Made by a program: the position numbers and the translations under genes. From NCBI GenBank assembly GCA_017502285.1, contig JAFVVH010000055.1:1-64000 (forward strand): a stretch of DNA of 64,000 bases. The letters are read 5' to 3'. This stretch comes from Oscillospiraceae bacterium. Lineage in GTDB: Bacteria; Bacillota; Clostridia; Oscillospirales; Oscillospiraceae. This document shows positions 16,674 through 27,179 of this stretch, one piece after another. A model generated the notes under the pieces. That model saw nothing but the letters and a program-made list of their open reading frames with translations, was not told where the DNA came from and did no database searches. The first letter of the stretch is position 1; the number at the start of each line of letters is the position of its first letter.

Positions 16674-17006
16674 TCATTCGTCCTTCAGCCGCCGCTCCAG
16701 TTCCTGCCGTGTGCACAGGGTCAGGCCGGGATACCGTCCCGCCAGCCGAACGGCCAGCGCCCGGCCGCGCTCGTCCAGACTGACGTCTGCTAACACCAAA
16801 TTGCAGCGCAGCAGCCCACAGCTTTGCAGCCACACAAGACTGCGTACCCGCTGTTCCAGCCCCTCTCCTCCGCCAAAGCCCCACACCACGGCCCATGTTC
16901 CCTGTGTGGTATATGGGCGCAGCAGATAGCTGTAAAGGAGACAAGCTGTACAGCATACGCCTGTCAATGCTGACAGGACCATCACTGTTGTCAACACGAT
17001 ATACAC
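16674..17006 (-). CDS. small membrane-anchored protein upstream of recD2
   Basis: 110 residues starting at GTG 17006 with GGAGGTGAGGGC in front. One N-terminal membrane segment (about 3-29). Then a soluble stretch of about 75 residues contains LVWLQSCGLLRCNLVLADVSLDERGRALAVRLAGRYPGLTLC-type sequence with no family that I recognise. Coding bias matches neighbours. Co-oriented with recD2. Confidence 0.65.
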   Translation of the reverse strand: MYIVLTTVMVLSALTGVCCTACLLYSYLLRPYTTQGTWAVVWGFGGGEGLEQRVRSLVWLQSCGLLRCNLVLADVSLDERGRALAVRLAGRYPGLTLCTRQELERRLKDE

Positions 17007-17054
17007 GCCCTCACCTCCGGCTTATTCTATGAAAGCGGCCGAAGGGATGTGTTT

Positions 17055-17555
17055 TTACGCAATGACCCCGGAAAACAGGTTGATGCCCACATGGGTCAGA
17101 GCCAGCATGATGCACCCTGCAGTGATCACACCCAAGATCACCGCAGGCAGCGCCTTCTTCAGGCGCATGTCCAAAAACGCCGCCGCCAGCGAGCCTGTCC
17201 ACGCTCCTGTTCCAGGCAGAGGGATGGCCACGAACAGCCACAGCCCGATATGCTGGTATTTCAATACGGTAGCACCCTTAAGATGCGCCTTTTGTTCCAG
17301 CTTGTCTACCATTCCGCCCAACCGGGGCATATAGTGCCGCATCAGGATAAAGATACGCCGAATAAACACGATGATAAAAGGAGCCGGGATCAGATTGCCG
17401 ATCACAGCCGCCGGAAATGCCAGATGATAGGGCAGGCCAAGCGCCACACCGAAGGGCAGGCCTCCACGCAGTTCAATAATAGGGATCATAGACACCAGCA
17501 TGGTGAACACAAATTGTCCCGCAGTGGTATCGGTCAGAAAATCAAATAGTTCCAT
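17055..17555 (-). CDS. small multidrug-export family membrane protein (COG2426)
   Basis: 166 residues from ATG 17555; GGAGGAACGAT sits before it, inside what would be a longer reading frame. Four to five membrane segments, with MIPIIELRGGLPFGVALG near residue 25 and IPLPGTGAWTGSLAAAFLDM near residue 115. Both blocks are typical of the putative small multi-drug export family. Transport function is annotation tradition, not proven. Co-directional with uvrA upstream. Confidence 0.85.
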   Translation of the reverse strand: MELFDFLTDTTAGQFVFTMLVSMIPIIELRGGLPFGVALGLPYHLAFPAAVIGNLIPAPFIIVFIRRIFILMRHYMPRLGGMVDKLEQKAHLKGATVLKYQHIGLWLFVAIPLPGTGAWTGSLAAAFLDMRLKKALPAVILGVITAGCIMLALTHVGINLFSGVIA

Positions 17556-17608
17556 ATCGTTCCTCCACACTCTGTTTTTCTGTGAAGCTTTTTAACTTGC
17601 TTGCCTCT

Positions 17609-20434
17609 TTACTTCAGGGATTTTGACAGGTATTGGCCTGTATAGGATCTGGGACAGGCCGCCACTTCCTCCGGTGTGCCCACGCACACGATACTGCCGC
17701 CGCCGTCGCCCCCCTCCGGGCCAAGGTCGATGATATGGTCGGCGGTTTTGATCACGTCCAGATTATGCTCAATGACCACCACCGTGTTCCCCGCGTCCAC
17801 CAGACGCTGAAGCACCTGAATGAGCTTGTGCACGTCGGCGGTATGCAGACCGGTGGTCGGCTCGTCCAGAATATAGATCGTTTTTCCGGTGGAACGCTTG
17901 GACAGCTCCGTGGCCAGCTTGACCCGCTGGGCCTCGCCGCCGGACAGGGTAGTGGATGCCTGACCCAGTTTTACATAGCCCAGCCCCACATCCACCAATG
18001 TCTGGAGGCGATTATAGATACGGGGCAGGTTTTCAAAGAAAGGCAGTGCCTCGTCCACCGTCATCTCCAGAACTTCATAAATACTCTTACCCTTATAGCG
18101 CACTTCCAGCGTCTCCCTGTTATAGCGGCGGCCCTTGCAGACCTCGCAGGGGACGTAGATATCGGGCAAAAAGTGCATTTCGATCTTCAAAAGGCCGTCG
18201 CCCTGACAGGCCTCGCAACGGCCGCCCCGGGTGTTAAAGGAGAAGCGGCCCGGACCATAGCCCCGGCTTTTGGCATCGGGTGTGGATGCAAACAGATCGC
18301 GAATGTCATTGAACAGCCCGGTATAGGTGGCGGGATTGGACCGGGGGGTGCGTCCAATGGGGGACTGGTCAATGTTGATGACCTTGTCCAAATACTCTTC
18401 ACCCTCGATCCGTTCGTGCTTGCCCGCCCGGGTCTTGGTCCGGTTCAGGTCAGCGCCCAGCTTCTTATACAGGATCTCATTGACCAGTGAGGACTTGCCG
18501 CTTCCGGACACGCCGGTGACGCAGGTAAAGGTCTCCAGCGGAAATTCCACGTCAATGCCCCGCAGGTTGTTCTCCGCCGCGCCCACCACCCGCAGGAATC
18601 TGCCGTTGCCGGTCCTCCGTTTGACGGGAACCGGGATCTTTTTGCGGCCGGAAAGATACTCTCCGGTGATGGAATTGGGATCAGCCATGATCTGCTCGGG
18701 CGTGCCCGCCGCCACGATATAGCCACCGTGGATGCCCGCACCGGGGCCCACATCTACGATATAGTCCGCGGAGCGCATGGTGTCCTCGTCATGCTCCACC
18801 ACCAGCAGAGTGTTGCCCAGATCACGCAGGTGCTTCAGCGTATCCAGAAGTTTATCGTTGTCCCGCTGATGCAGGCCGATGGACGGCTCGTCCAGAATAT
18901 AGAGCACTCCCATAAGAGAGGAGCCGATTTGAGTGGCCAGACGGATACGCTGGCTCTCGCCGCCGGACAGGGATGCCGCCCCCCGGGACAGGGTCAGATA
19001 CTGCAGACCCACACTGCTCAGGAAGCCCAGACGGGCTTTGATCTCTTTCAGAATACGCTCGGCAATGAGCATCTGGCTGTCGGACAACTTTAATCCATCC
19101 ACAAAGCTCAGCGCGTCGGTGACCGACTTGTCACAGAACCGGTCAATGGGCAGTTCGCCCACCGTCACCGCCAGCGATTCCCGCCGCAGGCGGCGGCCCT
19201 GACAGTCGGGGCAGGGAGACTGGGACATGCACTCCTCCAGTTCCCGCTTCACCGCGTCAGACTGCGTCTCCCGATAGCGGCGCTCCAGATTGTTGCAGAT
19301 GCCCTCAAACGCCTGATAGAGGGTCCCTTGACCCCGGGGCTGGTCATAGAACAGCTGAAGCTTCTCTCCGTTTGTACCGTACAAAATTACGTCAATGACC
19401 TCTTGAGGCAGGTCCTTGACCGGGGTATTCAGCTTGAATTTATACCGCTTGGCCAGCGCGTCAAAGTACATGCGGCAGATGCCGTCCGACTTGATGGAAT
19501 TCCAGCCGGAGGCGGTGATGGCACCCTCCAGAATGGACAGGTTTTTGTTGGGGATGATCAGGTCGGGATCCACCTTCAGCTGAGCGCCCAAACCGGTACA
19601 AGTGGGGCAGGCGCCAAAGGGGTTGTTAAAGGAGAACATGCGGGGGGTAAGCTCTTCAATGGAAACCCCACAGTCTTCACAGGCATAGTTCTGAGAAAAC
19701 AGAATGTCCCTGTCCTCCCCCACGATGTTGATCAGCACAAGGCCGCCGGACAGGTTGGAGGCCACCTCCACACTGTCGGTAAGCCGCCGGGAAATATCCT
19801 CCCGAATGACCAGACGGTCCACCACCACCTCGATGTGGTGCTTTTTGTTCTTATCCAGTGTGATCTCTTCGGACAGGTCGAAAAGAGAGCCGTCCACCCG
19901 CACGCGGACATAGCCGGACTTGCGGGCATCTTCAAATATTTTCTGATGCTCGCCCTTCTTACCCCGGATCACGGGGGCCATGATCTGGATGCGGGTGGCC
20001 TCGGGCAGGGTCATGACCTGATCGATGATCTGGTCAATGGTCTGCTGTTTGATCTCCTTGCCGCACTGGGGGCAGTGAGGTGTACCTACCCGGGCCCACA
20101 AAAGACGCAGGTAGTCGTAGATCTCCGTCACCGTACCCACGGTGGACCGGGGGTTCTTGCTGGTGGTCTTCTGGTCGATGGAGATAGCGGGACTCAGACC
20201 ATCGATATAGTCCACATCCGGCTTCTCCATCTGCCCCAAAAACATCCGGGCATAGGAGGACAGAGACTCCACATAGCGGCGCTGACCTTCGGCATAGATG
20301 GTGTCAAAGGCCAGAGAGGACTTGCCCGAGCCGGACAGGCCGGTAAGCACCACTAGCTTGTCGCGTGGAATCTCCACGTCAATATTTTTTAAGTTGTTCT
20401 CTCGCGCGCCCCTGATATAAATTTTATCCTGCAT
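17609..20434 (-). CDS. uvrA: excinuclease ABC subunit A
   Basis: 941 residues from ATG 20434 (AAGGAGAACTCTC). Two ABC modules: Walker [11 protein letters not shown] at about residue 29 and [10 protein letters not shown] at about 635. Signature motifs are [12 protein letters not shown] and [12 protein letters not shown]. Zinc-binding CPTCTGLG and [10 protein letters not shown]...[10 protein letters not shown] clusters are present. It scans DNA for bulky lesions with UvrB, encoded 1.7 kb upstream on the same strand. UvrC is not in the window. Confidence 0.98.
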   Translation of the reverse strand: MQDKIYIRGARENNLKNIDVEIPRDKLVVLTGLSGSGKSSLAFDTIYAEGQRRYVESLSSYARMFLGQMEKPDVDYIDGLSPAISIDQKTTSKNPRSTVGTVTEIYDYLRLLWARVGTPHCPQCGKEIKQQTIDQIIDQVMTLPEATRIQIMAPVIRGKKGEHQKIFEDARKSGYVRVRVDGSLFDLSEEITLDKNKKHHIEVVVDRLVIREDISRRLTDSVEVASNLSGGLVLINIVGEDRDILFSQNYACEDCGVSIEELTPRMFSFNNPFGACPTCTGLGAQLKVDPDLIIPNKNLSILEGAITASGWNSIKSDGICRMYFDALAKRYKFKLNTPVKDLPQEVIDVILYGTNGEKLQLFYDQPRGQGTLYQAFEGICNNLERRYRETQSDAVKRELEECMSQSPCPDCQGRRLRRESLAVTVGELPIDRFCDKSVTDALSFVDGLKLSDSQMLIAERILKEIKARLGFLSSVGLQYLTLSRGAASLSGGESQRIRLATQIGSSLMGVLYILDEPSIGLHQRDNDKLLDTLKHLRDLGNTLLVVEHDEDTMRSADYIVDVGPGAGIHGGYIVAAGTPEQIMADPNSITGEYLSGRKKIPVPVKRRTGNGRFLRVVGAAENNLRGIDVEFPLETFTCVTGVSGSGKSSLVNEILYKKLGADLNRTKTRAGKHERIEGEEYLDKVINIDQSPIGRTPRSNPATYTGLFNDIRDLFASTPDAKSRGYGPGRFSFNTRGGRCEACQGDGLLKIEMHFLPDIYVPCEVCKGRRYNRETLEVRYKGKSIYEVLEMTVDEALPFFENLPRIYNRLQTLVDVGLGYVKLGQASTTLSGGEAQRVKLATELSKRSTGKTIYILDEPTTGLHTADVHKLIQVLQRLVDAGNTVVVIEHNLDVIKTADHIIDLGPEGGDGGGSIVCVGTPEEVAACPRSYTGQYLSKSLK

Positions 20435-20456
20435 GAGAGTTCTCCTTTTCAGCCGC

Positions 20457-20873
20457 TTATGCCAAGCCAAGGGCTGTTAAACAAATCTGAATTGCCTTTT
20501 CCGCAGTGTGTTGGTTTATAAGTTTTTCCTTTGCCCATGCCGCAACTTCCAAATGCGTATCATAAAAACACATCTCCACCACAGCCGGGTTCATTTTCCA
20601 AACACCACTACCCACCAGTAAAATCAAGTGATCCTTTTCGTCCTGCACACAAACCCCGCTGATATGCGCCATTTTTTCAATCGCCGCAGGATATATGTTC
20701 TCATCGGTTTCTATACTTACATACGCATTTTCTGTTTTACTTTTGGCATAACTGCGTACAGATAATTTATGTGTCAACTTTCCGCGATACAAAGAAGATA
20801 TGTCGCCCAAAATAAGCATTTCCGCACTAAATGCTTCAATAAGCAGTTGTTCAACTTCCTCTTTTTGCAACAT
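20457..20873 (-). CDS. AT-rich orphan protein between ybaK and uvrA
   Basis: 138 residues, start ATG 20873 right after the ybaK stop; the ribosome-binding site lies in the ybaK end. I recognise no family. Sequence is soluble, mixed alpha/beta, ending [12 protein letters not shown]. The gene is visibly more AT-rich than uvrA and ybaK and uses many codons ending in A/T. This suggests recent acquisition. Confidence 0.65.
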   Translation of the reverse strand: MLQKEEVEQLLIEAFSAEMLILGDISSLYRGKLTHKLSVRSYAKSKTENAYVSIETDENIYPAAIEKMAHISGVCVQDEKDHLILLVGSGVWKMNPAVVEMCFYDTHLEVAAWAKEKLINQHTAEKAIQICLTALGLA

Positions 20874-20875
20874 AC

Positions 20876-21370
20876 TTATCCCTCCACCGTAATATCCGCC
20901 AGCTGTCCGCCCACCAGCGCCATCAGCTCAGAGGGGGCCAGCTCCACCTGATAGCCGATTTTCCCCGCAGACACCATAATGGTGTCCACGATCTGGGCCG
21001 TTTCGTGAAAGGTGGTCGTATATTCCTTTTTCATGCCCACCGGGGAGCATCCGCCCCGGACATAGCCGGTCAGGGCATTGATCTCCTTGACCGCCACCAT
21101 CTCAATGGCCTTCTCCCTGACGGCCCGGGCGGCCTTTTTCAGGTCAAGACTGTCCGCCACAGGGATAACAAATACATAAATGTTTTTGGTCGCGCCCCGG
21201 GCCACCAGCGTCTTAAACACGCACTCCGGGTCCTGCCCCAAACTTTGGGCAACGGTAACACCATCTACCGCCACTCCCTCTTCATGCTCGTAGGTGTGGG
21301 CGGCATAGGCGATCCCCTTTTGCTCCAGTATGCGCATAACGTTGGTTTTTTCTTCTTTCTGCTTTGCCAT
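20876..21370 (-). CDS. ybaK: Cys-tRNA(Pro) deacylase, YbaK/EbsC family
   Basis: 164 residues. Family blocks: TNVMRILEQKGIAYAAHTYEHEEG at the N-terminus, VFKTLVARGATKNIYVFVIPVADSLDLKKAAR with the conserved lysine of the active site, and LTGYVRGGCSPVGMKK. It hydrolyses Cys-tRNA-Pro mischarged by ProRS. It lies 12 bp downstream of traX, in the same run of minus-strand genes. Confidence 0.93.
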   Translation of the reverse strand: MAKQKEEKTNVMRILEQKGIAYAAHTYEHEEGVAVDGVTVAQSLGQDPECVFKTLVARGATKNIYVFVIPVADSLDLKKAARAVREKAIEMVAVKEINALTGYVRGGCSPVGMKKEYTTTFHETAQIVDTIMVSAGKIGYQVELAPSELMALVGGQLADITVEG

Positions 21371-21382
21371 GCTCTCACCTCG

Positions 21383-22135
21383 TTACAGGCTGACTCCCGC
21401 CATTGCCAACAGAGAGAGGATCAGCATGTGTACCGGGTAGAATGCATAGCCAAAATACTGCCATTTCTTTCCACCGGGGCCGCGCTGTCCGTTATACAGC
21501 CATATGGGGATCAGTGCCAGCAGAGCAAAGGCCTGCTGTGCCACCCAGACCTCCCTGCCCCACAGGTTCAGCACATAGCTCATGCCGCCGATCAATTCCA
21601 AATTGAAGTAGCCAAGAGCCACCAATTCCAACAACCAGCCAAAGCGCACCTTTCCGGCCAGCCAGAACACCAGCACGGTCACCACACCGTAGCCGTAGTA
21701 ATCCACAAAGGCAAGAAAGCCCAGCCCATAGCCAAGACAGGCGGCAAACACGGCCACGAACACACCCTGCCGCCAACTACGCTGCCATGCCTTGTCCACC
21801 TGCCGCAGCAGCAAAAGGGCGATGCAGAAGGTAAACATCACGTTCTGGTGGAAGGGATTGAACACCCCCCCACCTGTCATCAGGTTAAAGGGGAACTCGC
21901 TAACCAAAGCGAACAGGAACATCCGCTTGAGATAGCGTTTGAAGTCCCGGGTGTGGTTGTATCCTTCCGCAATAAGGAATGCAAACAGAGGGAAGGCCAG
22001 CCGACCCGCACAGGTCATCCATTGATGATCAAAAGCAATGGTCCAGCAGGCATGATCCAGAAACATCAGCACCATGGCCAGCGCTTTCAGGGTCGTACCA
22101 TTCAGACACTTCATATTGGAACGTACTGCGGTCAT
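21383..22135 (-). CDS. TraX-family membrane protein
   Basis: 250 residues from ATG 22135 (AAGGAGAGCCACT). About seven membrane segments. The N-terminal block LKALAMVLMFLDHACW and then AGRLAFPLFAFLIAEGYNHTRDFKRYLKRM are diagnostic of the TraX family. TraX acetylates F-pilin in E. coli, but chromosomal clostridial copies have no known substrate. Probably an integral-membrane acyltransferase-like protein. Not near any pilus genes. Confidence 0.88.
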   Translation of the reverse strand: MTAVRSNMKCLNGTTLKALAMVLMFLDHACWTIAFDHQWMTCAGRLAFPLFAFLIAEGYNHTRDFKRYLKRMFLFALVSEFPFNLMTGGGVFNPFHQNVMFTFCIALLLLRQVDKAWQRSWRQGVFVAVFAACLGYGLGFLAFVDYYGYGVVTVLVFWLAGKVRFGWLLELVALGYFNLELIGGMSYVLNLWGREVWVAQQAFALLALIPIWLYNGQRGPGGKKWQYFGYAFYPVHMLILSLLAMAGVSL

Positions 22136-22157
22136 AGTGGCTCTCCTTTCTTTTTTG

Positions 22158-24128
22158 TCACTTCTCCCCCCGCAGGCGGATGATTTGATCACGCAGGTTG
22201 GCGGCCAGCTCGAATTCCAGCATACGAGCCGCCTCTTTCATGGCCTTTTCCAGTCGGGCGATCTCCACAGCCCGCTCCTGCTTAGTCATGGCCTTGCCCG
22301 TACCCCGGCGCTGTTCGGACTCCTCCGACACACCGGACACTTCCAGCAGTTCCCGCACAGACTTGATGACCGTCTTGGGCACGATGCCGTTGGCCTTGTT
22401 GAAGGCATCCTGCTTCTCCCGGCGGCGGGCAGTCTCGTCCATGGCTTTGCGCATGGACGGGGTAATGGTGTCGGCATACATGATGACCTTGCCTTCCGCG
22501 TTGCGGGCGGCACGGCCGATGGTCTGGATGAGAGAGGTCTCACTGCGCAGGAAGCCCTCCTTGTCCGCATCCAGAATAGCCACAAGGGACACCTCGGGCA
22601 GGTCCAGACCCTCGCGCAACAGGTTGATACCTACCAACACGTCAAAGTTGCCCAGACGCAGGTCACGGATGATTTCCATACGCTCAATGGTATCGATGGC
22701 ATGGTGCATATAGCGCACCCGGATGCCGGTATTTTGCAGATAGGCCGTCAGATCCTCCGCCATCTTCTTGGTCAGCGTGGTGACCAGAACGCGCTCCTTA
22801 CGGGCGATACGCTGGTTGATTTGGCCGATCAGGTCGTCGATTTGCCCCTCTACCGGGCGCACCTCCACCTCCGGATCCAGAAGTCCGGTGGGTCGGATGA
22901 CCTGCTCCACGATCTGGCCGGAACGGGTACGCTCGTACTCGCCCGGTGTGGCAGAGACATAGACGATCTGGTGCACTCGGTCCTCAAACTCGTCAAACTT
23001 CAAAGGCCGGTTGTCAAAGGCGCAGGGCAGGCGGAAACCATACTCCACCAGACTGTTCTTTCGGGCCCGGTCGCCGTTATACATGGCCCGGACCTGAGGC
23101 AGGGTAACGTGGCTCTCGTCAATAAACAGAACGAAATCCTCCGGGAAATAGTCCAACAGAGTGTGGGGCGGCGATTCCACAGGCCGACCCTCGATGACCC
23201 GGGAGTAGTTCTCGATGCCGGAGCAATAGCCCAGTTCCTGCATCATCTCCACATCGTACATGGTGCGTTGTTTCAGCCGCTGAGCCTCCACCAGCTTGCC
23301 GTTGGCCTCGAAAAAGGCCACCCGCTCCTCCAGTTCCTTGTAGATCTGCTGGACAGCGGCATCCATTTTCTCTTTTGGGGTAACGTAGTGGGTGGCGGGC
23401 CAGACCGGAACGTTGATGAGCCGGCGCACAGGCGCGCCGGTGACCACATTGACCTCGCTGATGCGGTCGATCTCATCTCCAAAAAACTCAATGCGCAGGG
23501 CGGTATCCTTCCAGTAGGCGGGCCATATCTCCACCGTGTCTCCCCGTACCCGGAACATATTTCGCTCCCACGCAATGTCATTGCGCTCATAGCGGATGTC
23601 CACCAGCTTTTTCAGCAGATCCTCGATTTTGATCTCCATCCCCACACGCAGGGATACCATCATCTTGGCAAAATCCGCCGGCTCACCCAAGCCGTAGATA
23701 CAGGACACGGAGGAAACCACGATCACGTCCCGCCGTTCCATGAGCGAGGCGGTGGCGGAAATGCGCAGACGGTCGATCTCGTCATTGATGGAGGAGTCCT
23801 TTTCAATGAACGTATCCGTGTGAGGGATATAGGCCTCAGGCTGGTAGTAGTCGTAATAGGATACAAAATACTCCACCGCGTTGTCGGGGAAGAACTCCCG
23901 GAACTCCGCACACAGCTGTGCCGCCAGCGTCTTGTTGTGGGCCAGCACCAGCGTAGGCCGCTGGATCTTTTCGATGATTTTGGCCATGGTAAAGGTCTTG
24001 CCCGAACCGGTCACGCCCAGCAGAGTCTGCTCTCGTTCTCCATACTCCAGCCCCTGCGCCAGCGCGTCAATGGCCTGAGGCTGGTCGCCTGCGGGCTGAT
24101 AATCGGATACCACTTTAAATTCCGGCAT
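22158..24128 (-). CDS. uvrB: excinuclease ABC subunit B
   Basis: 656 residues. Walker [11 protein letters not shown] at about residue 38, the beta-hairpin region [12 protein letters not shown], and helicase motifs ([18 protein letters not shown]-type block, QTIGRAARN). A C-terminal UVR domain ([23 protein letters not shown]) binds UvrC. GGGAGGGAGAACC precedes the ATG. Confidence 0.98.
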   Translation of the reverse strand: MPEFKVVSDYQPAGDQPQAIDALAQGLEYGEREQTLLGVTGSGKTFTMAKIIEKIQRPTLVLAHNKTLAAQLCAEFREFFPDNAVEYFVSYYDYYQPEAYIPHTDTFIEKDSSINDEIDRLRISATASLMERRDVIVVSSVSCIYGLGEPADFAKMMVSLRVGMEIKIEDLLKKLVDIRYERNDIAWERNMFRVRGDTVEIWPAYWKDTALRIEFFGDEIDRISEVNVVTGAPVRRLINVPVWPATHYVTPKEKMDAAVQQIYKELEERVAFFEANGKLVEAQRLKQRTMYDVEMMQELGYCSGIENYSRVIEGRPVESPPHTLLDYFPEDFVLFIDESHVTLPQVRAMYNGDRARKNSLVEYGFRLPCAFDNRPLKFDEFEDRVHQIVYVSATPGEYERTRSGQIVEQVIRPTGLLDPEVEVRPVEGQIDDLIGQINQRIARKERVLVTTLTKKMAEDLTAYLQNTGIRVRYMHHAIDTIERMEIIRDLRLGNFDVLVGINLLREGLDLPEVSLVAILDADKEGFLRSETSLIQTIGRAARNAEGKVIMYADTITPSMRKAMDETARRREKQDAFNKANGIVPKTVIKSVRELLEVSGVSEESEQRRGTGKAMTKQERAVEIARLEKAMKEAARMLEFELAANLRDQIIRLRGEK

Positions 24129-24261
24129 GGTTCTCCCTCCCTTCTATGGAGTATACCCCATTATAGCAGAACATTTGTTCGATATCAAGAATAAATCTTT
24201 TTCGGTTTCCGCCACTCTTCCGATGTTCCACATTAAGCCTCGCCTGTTCGCGACGTGCGGC

Positions 24262-24328
24262 TTCCCTCCGACTCGGAACACAAACAGCAAACGGAGTTTG
24301 CTTGGTTTGTATCCCTCGCTCCAGTCCA
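24262..24328. repeat. interspersed repeat, copy A
   Basis: 67 bp between uvrB and radC with the pattern TTCCCTCC..CTCGGA..AAACAGC..GCTTGGTTT..CCTCGCTCCAGTCCA. It matches the 66-bp element at 36065-36130 in order and spacing, and folds into a hairpin. No gene with a ribosome-binding site is seen in the surrounding 225 bp. Confidence 0.65.
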
Positions 24329-24354
24329 TCCGCCCTGCTCACAACGGCTCAGAC

Positions 24355-25041
24355 TCAAAAGATCATACTGTCCTTCATGGATATCATATCGTCGTCACAG
24401 AATACCACGTGGTCCAGCAGTTCAATGCCGATAGGCTCCAGTACCTGCTTGAGATAGCGGGTGGTAGCGCAGTCCTCCTGAGAGGGGATGGCAATGCCGC
24501 TGACATGGTTGTGGGCCAGAATAACGGCGCTGGCGCGCAGGCTCACCGCCTCCTCGGTAATGCGGCGGCTGGTCACCTCTGCGGCATTGATACTGCCCTC
24601 GGTGATTTTGCGCACGCCCAGCACCTTGCGCTTTCCGTCCAGACAGACAAGGTACACCATCTCGTTGCGGGCGCCAAAGAAATAAGGCTCCAGCACCTCG
24701 CGCACCCGGGCAGAGCAATCCACAATGTGTCCCACAGCACTGCGGCTGGCCACGTAGCGCCCGCACAGGCCGGGAATCATACGCAGAAGCAAAGCCGTGT
24801 GCTCTCCTACCCCGGACACGGCACACAGGTCCTCCACCGACGCATCCAGCACTCCGGCAAGGGAGCCGAACCGCTCCATCAGCCGGTGGGCCAGTTCATT
24901 GGTGTCCCCCTGAGGGATGGCATAAAAGAGCAACAGCTCAAGCACACGATGCTCGGGAAATGAATCGAGACCACGCCGGAGAAATTCCTCCTTGACCCGA
25001 CTGCGGTGTCCAGCATGCAGGTTTCCTTCTTTCTTCGGCAT
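24355..25041 (-). CDS. radC: RadC/JAB-domain DNA repair-family protein
   Basis: 228 residues from ATG 25041 (MPKKEGNLHAGHRSRVKEEF). N-terminal helix-hairpin-helix region (EDLCAVSGVGEHTALLLRMIPGL), then a JAMM metalloprotease-like motif with AHNHVSG and the downstream D of PSQED (HxHx7D). Despite the name, a repair role is not established. The upstream extension to 25152 reads through the pyrE remnant and is not part of the protein. Confidence 0.92.
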   Translation of the reverse strand: MPKKEGNLHAGHRSRVKEEFLRRGLDSFPEHRVLELLLFYAIPQGDTNELAHRLMERFGSLAGVLDASVEDLCAVSGVGEHTALLLRMIPGLCGRYVASRSAVGHIVDCSARVREVLEPYFFGARNEMVYLVCLDGKRKVLGVRKITEGSINAAEVTSRRITEEAVSLRASAVILAHNHVSGIAIPSQEDCATTRYLKQVLEPIGIELLDHVVFCDDDMISMKDSMIF

Positions 25042-25074
25042 GGTCTCACATTCTTTCTGTCTGTATTTGTCAGG

Positions 25075-25110
25075 CTCTGGGTCCGTACTCCGCCAGATAG
25101 GCCTCCATCC
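25075..25110 (-). pseudogene. diverged remnant of a pyrE 3' end
   Basis: Reads MEAYLAEYGPRA-stop on the minus strand, against MEAYLKEYGPKV-stop at the true pyrE end 157 bp away. About 25 of 29 aligned bases match, and the differences are mostly synonymous or conservative. So this is a homologous but not freshly copied pyrE tail. It has no upstream coding sequence left. Confidence 0.7.
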
Positions 25111-25226
25111 AAAATGCGGGATTTTTCTGCGGAAAAATCTTGTGCTTCGCACGCCGCATTTTCAGGTGGGAACCAGTTCCCCCCTGATGCCCCCCTCCGC
25201 TCTCCGAGGGGACGGGGTTTTTAAAA

Positions 25227-25904
25227 TCAAACCTTCGGTCCGTACTCCTTCAGGTAAGCCTCCATCTTCGCCTTCATCTCGTCGTCAATATAGACCTTTC
25301 CATCCACGGGGCGGTTGTGGAGATAGGCAATGATGTCACGCACGGTGACAATGGGATAGACCTGAATGCCGTACTCCCGGCGCAGTTCGTCCAGCGTGGT
25401 GCAGTCGCCGGTACCGCGCTCCATGCGGTCCACACTGACAAACAGAGCCTTCAGATTGACCTTGGCCACATGCTTGAACAGCTCAATGGTCTCGCGCACA
25501 GCGGTACCGGCAGTGACCACATCCTCCACGATGGCGATGTCGTCCCCATCCTGAGGCTTATAACCCACCATGGAGCCGCCCTCACCGTGGTCCTTGACCT
25601 CCTTGCGGTTGAAGCAGTAGGGCAAATCTCTGTCATAGTTACGGTACAGGGAGGCCGCGGCAGTCACCGCCAGAGGGATACCCTTATAGGCAGGGCCAAA
25701 CAGGGCGGTAATGCCCTCGGGCAGATTTTCCTGAATGCAGGCGGCATAATAGTCGCCCAGCCGGGCGGCCTGCGCGCCGGTCTTGTAATTGCCGGTGTTG
25801 ATAAAATAGGGGGTCTTGCGTCCGCTCTTGGTGGTGAAATCACCAAAGGTCAGCACACCCGAGCGCACCATAAAGGTGATAAATTCTTCCTGATACTTTG
25901 TCAT
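25227..25904 (-). CDS. pyrE: orotate phosphoribosyltransferase
   Basis: 225 residues. FTTKSGRKTPYFINTGNY near the N-terminus is the substrate and PRPP-contacting block. The PRPP motif IAIVEDVVTAGTAVRE is at about residue 121. The LPYCFNRKEVKDHGEGG catalytic loop carries the conserved K and H. It makes OMP in UMP synthesis. It stands alone, without other pyr genes. A ghost of a second pyrE 3' end lies just downstream. Confidence 0.96.
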   Translation of the reverse strand: MTKYQEEFITFMVRSGVLTFGDFTTKSGRKTPYFINTGNYKTGAQAARLGDYYAACIQENLPEGITALFGPAYKGIPLAVTAAASLYRNYDRDLPYCFNRKEVKDHGEGGSMVGYKPQDGDDIAIVEDVVTAGTAVRETIELFKHVAKVNLKALFVSVDRMERGTGDCTTLDELRREYGIQVYPIVTVRDIIAYLHNRPVDGKVYIDDEMKAKMEAYLKEYGPKV

Positions 25905-26067
25905 AAAAACAGCCTTCTTTCCTTATTCTGGGGCGCACAATCCGCACCCTGAAAAATGTTGCAAATATTATATCATTTTCACGCAGTGGTTACAAGGAAA
26001 TACGTGATTTTTCATCCTTAATTTTCTGCCTCCCCTCCCTTTTGACTTTACTTGGCGGCAAGGCGCA

Positions 26068-26105
26068 TAAAAATCCGTGGAAGCGGACGCTTCCACGGAT
26101 TTTTT
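26068..26105 (-). terminator. lrgAB terminator
   Basis: AATCCGTGGAAGC / GCTTCCACGGATT with a 4-nt loop directly after the lrgB stop, followed on the minus strand by TTTTTATG. Confidence 0.85.
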
Positions 26106-26785
26106 CAGATAAACAGAGTCAGTATGGAGGAAATAATGCCGCACAGACAGATGGCAATGCTGCTCATGGCGCCCTGCAGGGGGCCGATTTCCATTGCCTT
26201 TGTCGTGCCCAGCGCATGACTGCACGCGCCAATGGCAAGGCCTTCCGCCACCGGGTCTTTGACCCTGAACAGTTTGCCAAAGAACGGAGCCAGCACCGCG
26301 CCGGTCAATCCGGCGATCATCACACCGCCGGCAGCAATTCCCGCCACCCCGCCGTGACTTTCCGCAATGCCGATGGCAATGGCGGTGGTACAGCTTTTGG
26401 GCATGATGGAGGCGGTCAGACCCGCGTCCAGACCGAACACATGGCACAGCAGCAGGATACTGCCCAAGCTGACCACGCTGCCCACAAAGCAGCCCACCAG
26501 CACAGGAACGAAGTAATCCCCCAGCACCTTGCGCTGGTTATAGATATTCAGGGCCAGCACCGCAGTCACCGGGCCGAGCATCATCTTGATGAAGTCGCCG
26601 CCGATGCTGTATTGTTCATATGTAATACCGGTAACGCGCAGGAACACGATGACCACCGCCACCGCGATCAGCATATGGTTGAGCAAAACGCACCCGGTCT
26701 TTCGATTGACCCAGCGGCCAATGCACCATGCCGCCGCCGACAATGCCAACGCAAAAAACGGAGAATTGATCATGGCATCAAGCAT
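26105..26785 (-). CDS. lrgB: LrgB-family membrane protein
   Basis: 226 residues, about seven membrane segments. Conserved block ASIMPKSCTTAIAIGIAESHGGVAGIAAG in the centre and the end region IGACSHALGTTKAMEIG match the LrgB/CidB family. These holin/antiholin-like or small-metabolite transport proteins work with LrgA. ATG follows AAAGGAGCGGGAAC and overlaps the lrgA end by 8 bp. Confidence 0.93.
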   Translation of the reverse strand: MLDAMINSPFFALALSAAAWCIGRWVNRKTGCVLLNHMLIAVAVVIVFLRVTGITYEQYSIGGDFIKMMLGPVTAVLALNIYNQRKVLGDYFVPVLVGCFVGSVVSLGSILLLCHVFGLDAGLTASIMPKSCTTAIAIGIAESHGGVAGIAAGGVMIAGLTGAVLAPFFGKLFRVKDPVAEGLAIGACSHALGTTKAMEIGPLQGAMSSIAICLCGIISSILTLFI

Positions 26786-27146
26786 GTTCCCGCTCCTTTC
26801 TGCGGCGCAGGGCCATCATCCCCTGCACAGTCCACGCTGTTGCCAGATAGACCAGAGGGGTAGTAAGAAAGCAGATCAGAAAAACGGGCACGATCCGGGG
26901 CAGGAGCACATCCGCATGCTCCATCACGCTCACGCAGGCAGGCAGGAACACAAAGGCCATGTTAGCCGTGAGAAAACCGGATACCCGCTGGATATGCCTG
27001 GTTTTGATCACACCGCTCAAAAGCAGGGCCATGAGCAGGATCATGCTGATCACACTGGCCGGAAAGGCCACGGGCAGAATGGCCGCGATCCCTTCTCCGG
27101 CAAGGCATATACCGAAAATCAGACCGATCTCACCCAAGATGTCCAT
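26778..27146 (-). CDS. lrgA: LrgA/CidA-family membrane protein
   Basis: 122 residues with four hydrophobic segments. IFGICLAGEGIAAILPVAFPASVISMILLM and the FLTANMAFVFLPACVSV motif are family hallmarks. Forms an operon with lrgB. It could act in pyruvate or lactate overflow or in autolysis control; neither is decided by the sequence. Confidence 0.9.
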   Translation of the reverse strand: MDILGEIGLIFGICLAGEGIAAILPVAFPASVISMILLMALLLSGVIKTRHIQRVSGFLTANMAFVFLPACVSVMEHADVLLPRIVPVFLICFLTTPLVYLATAWTVQGMMALRRRKEREHA

Positions 27147-27179
27147 GTTATCCCTCCCCTTCAGAGCATCATATATTGC

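Noticed and set aside
24115..24342. Two short minus-strand ORFs (61 and 75 codons) between uvrB and radC
   Set aside because: They fall on the interspersed repeat, which is present again at 36065-36130 where the frames are not preserved.
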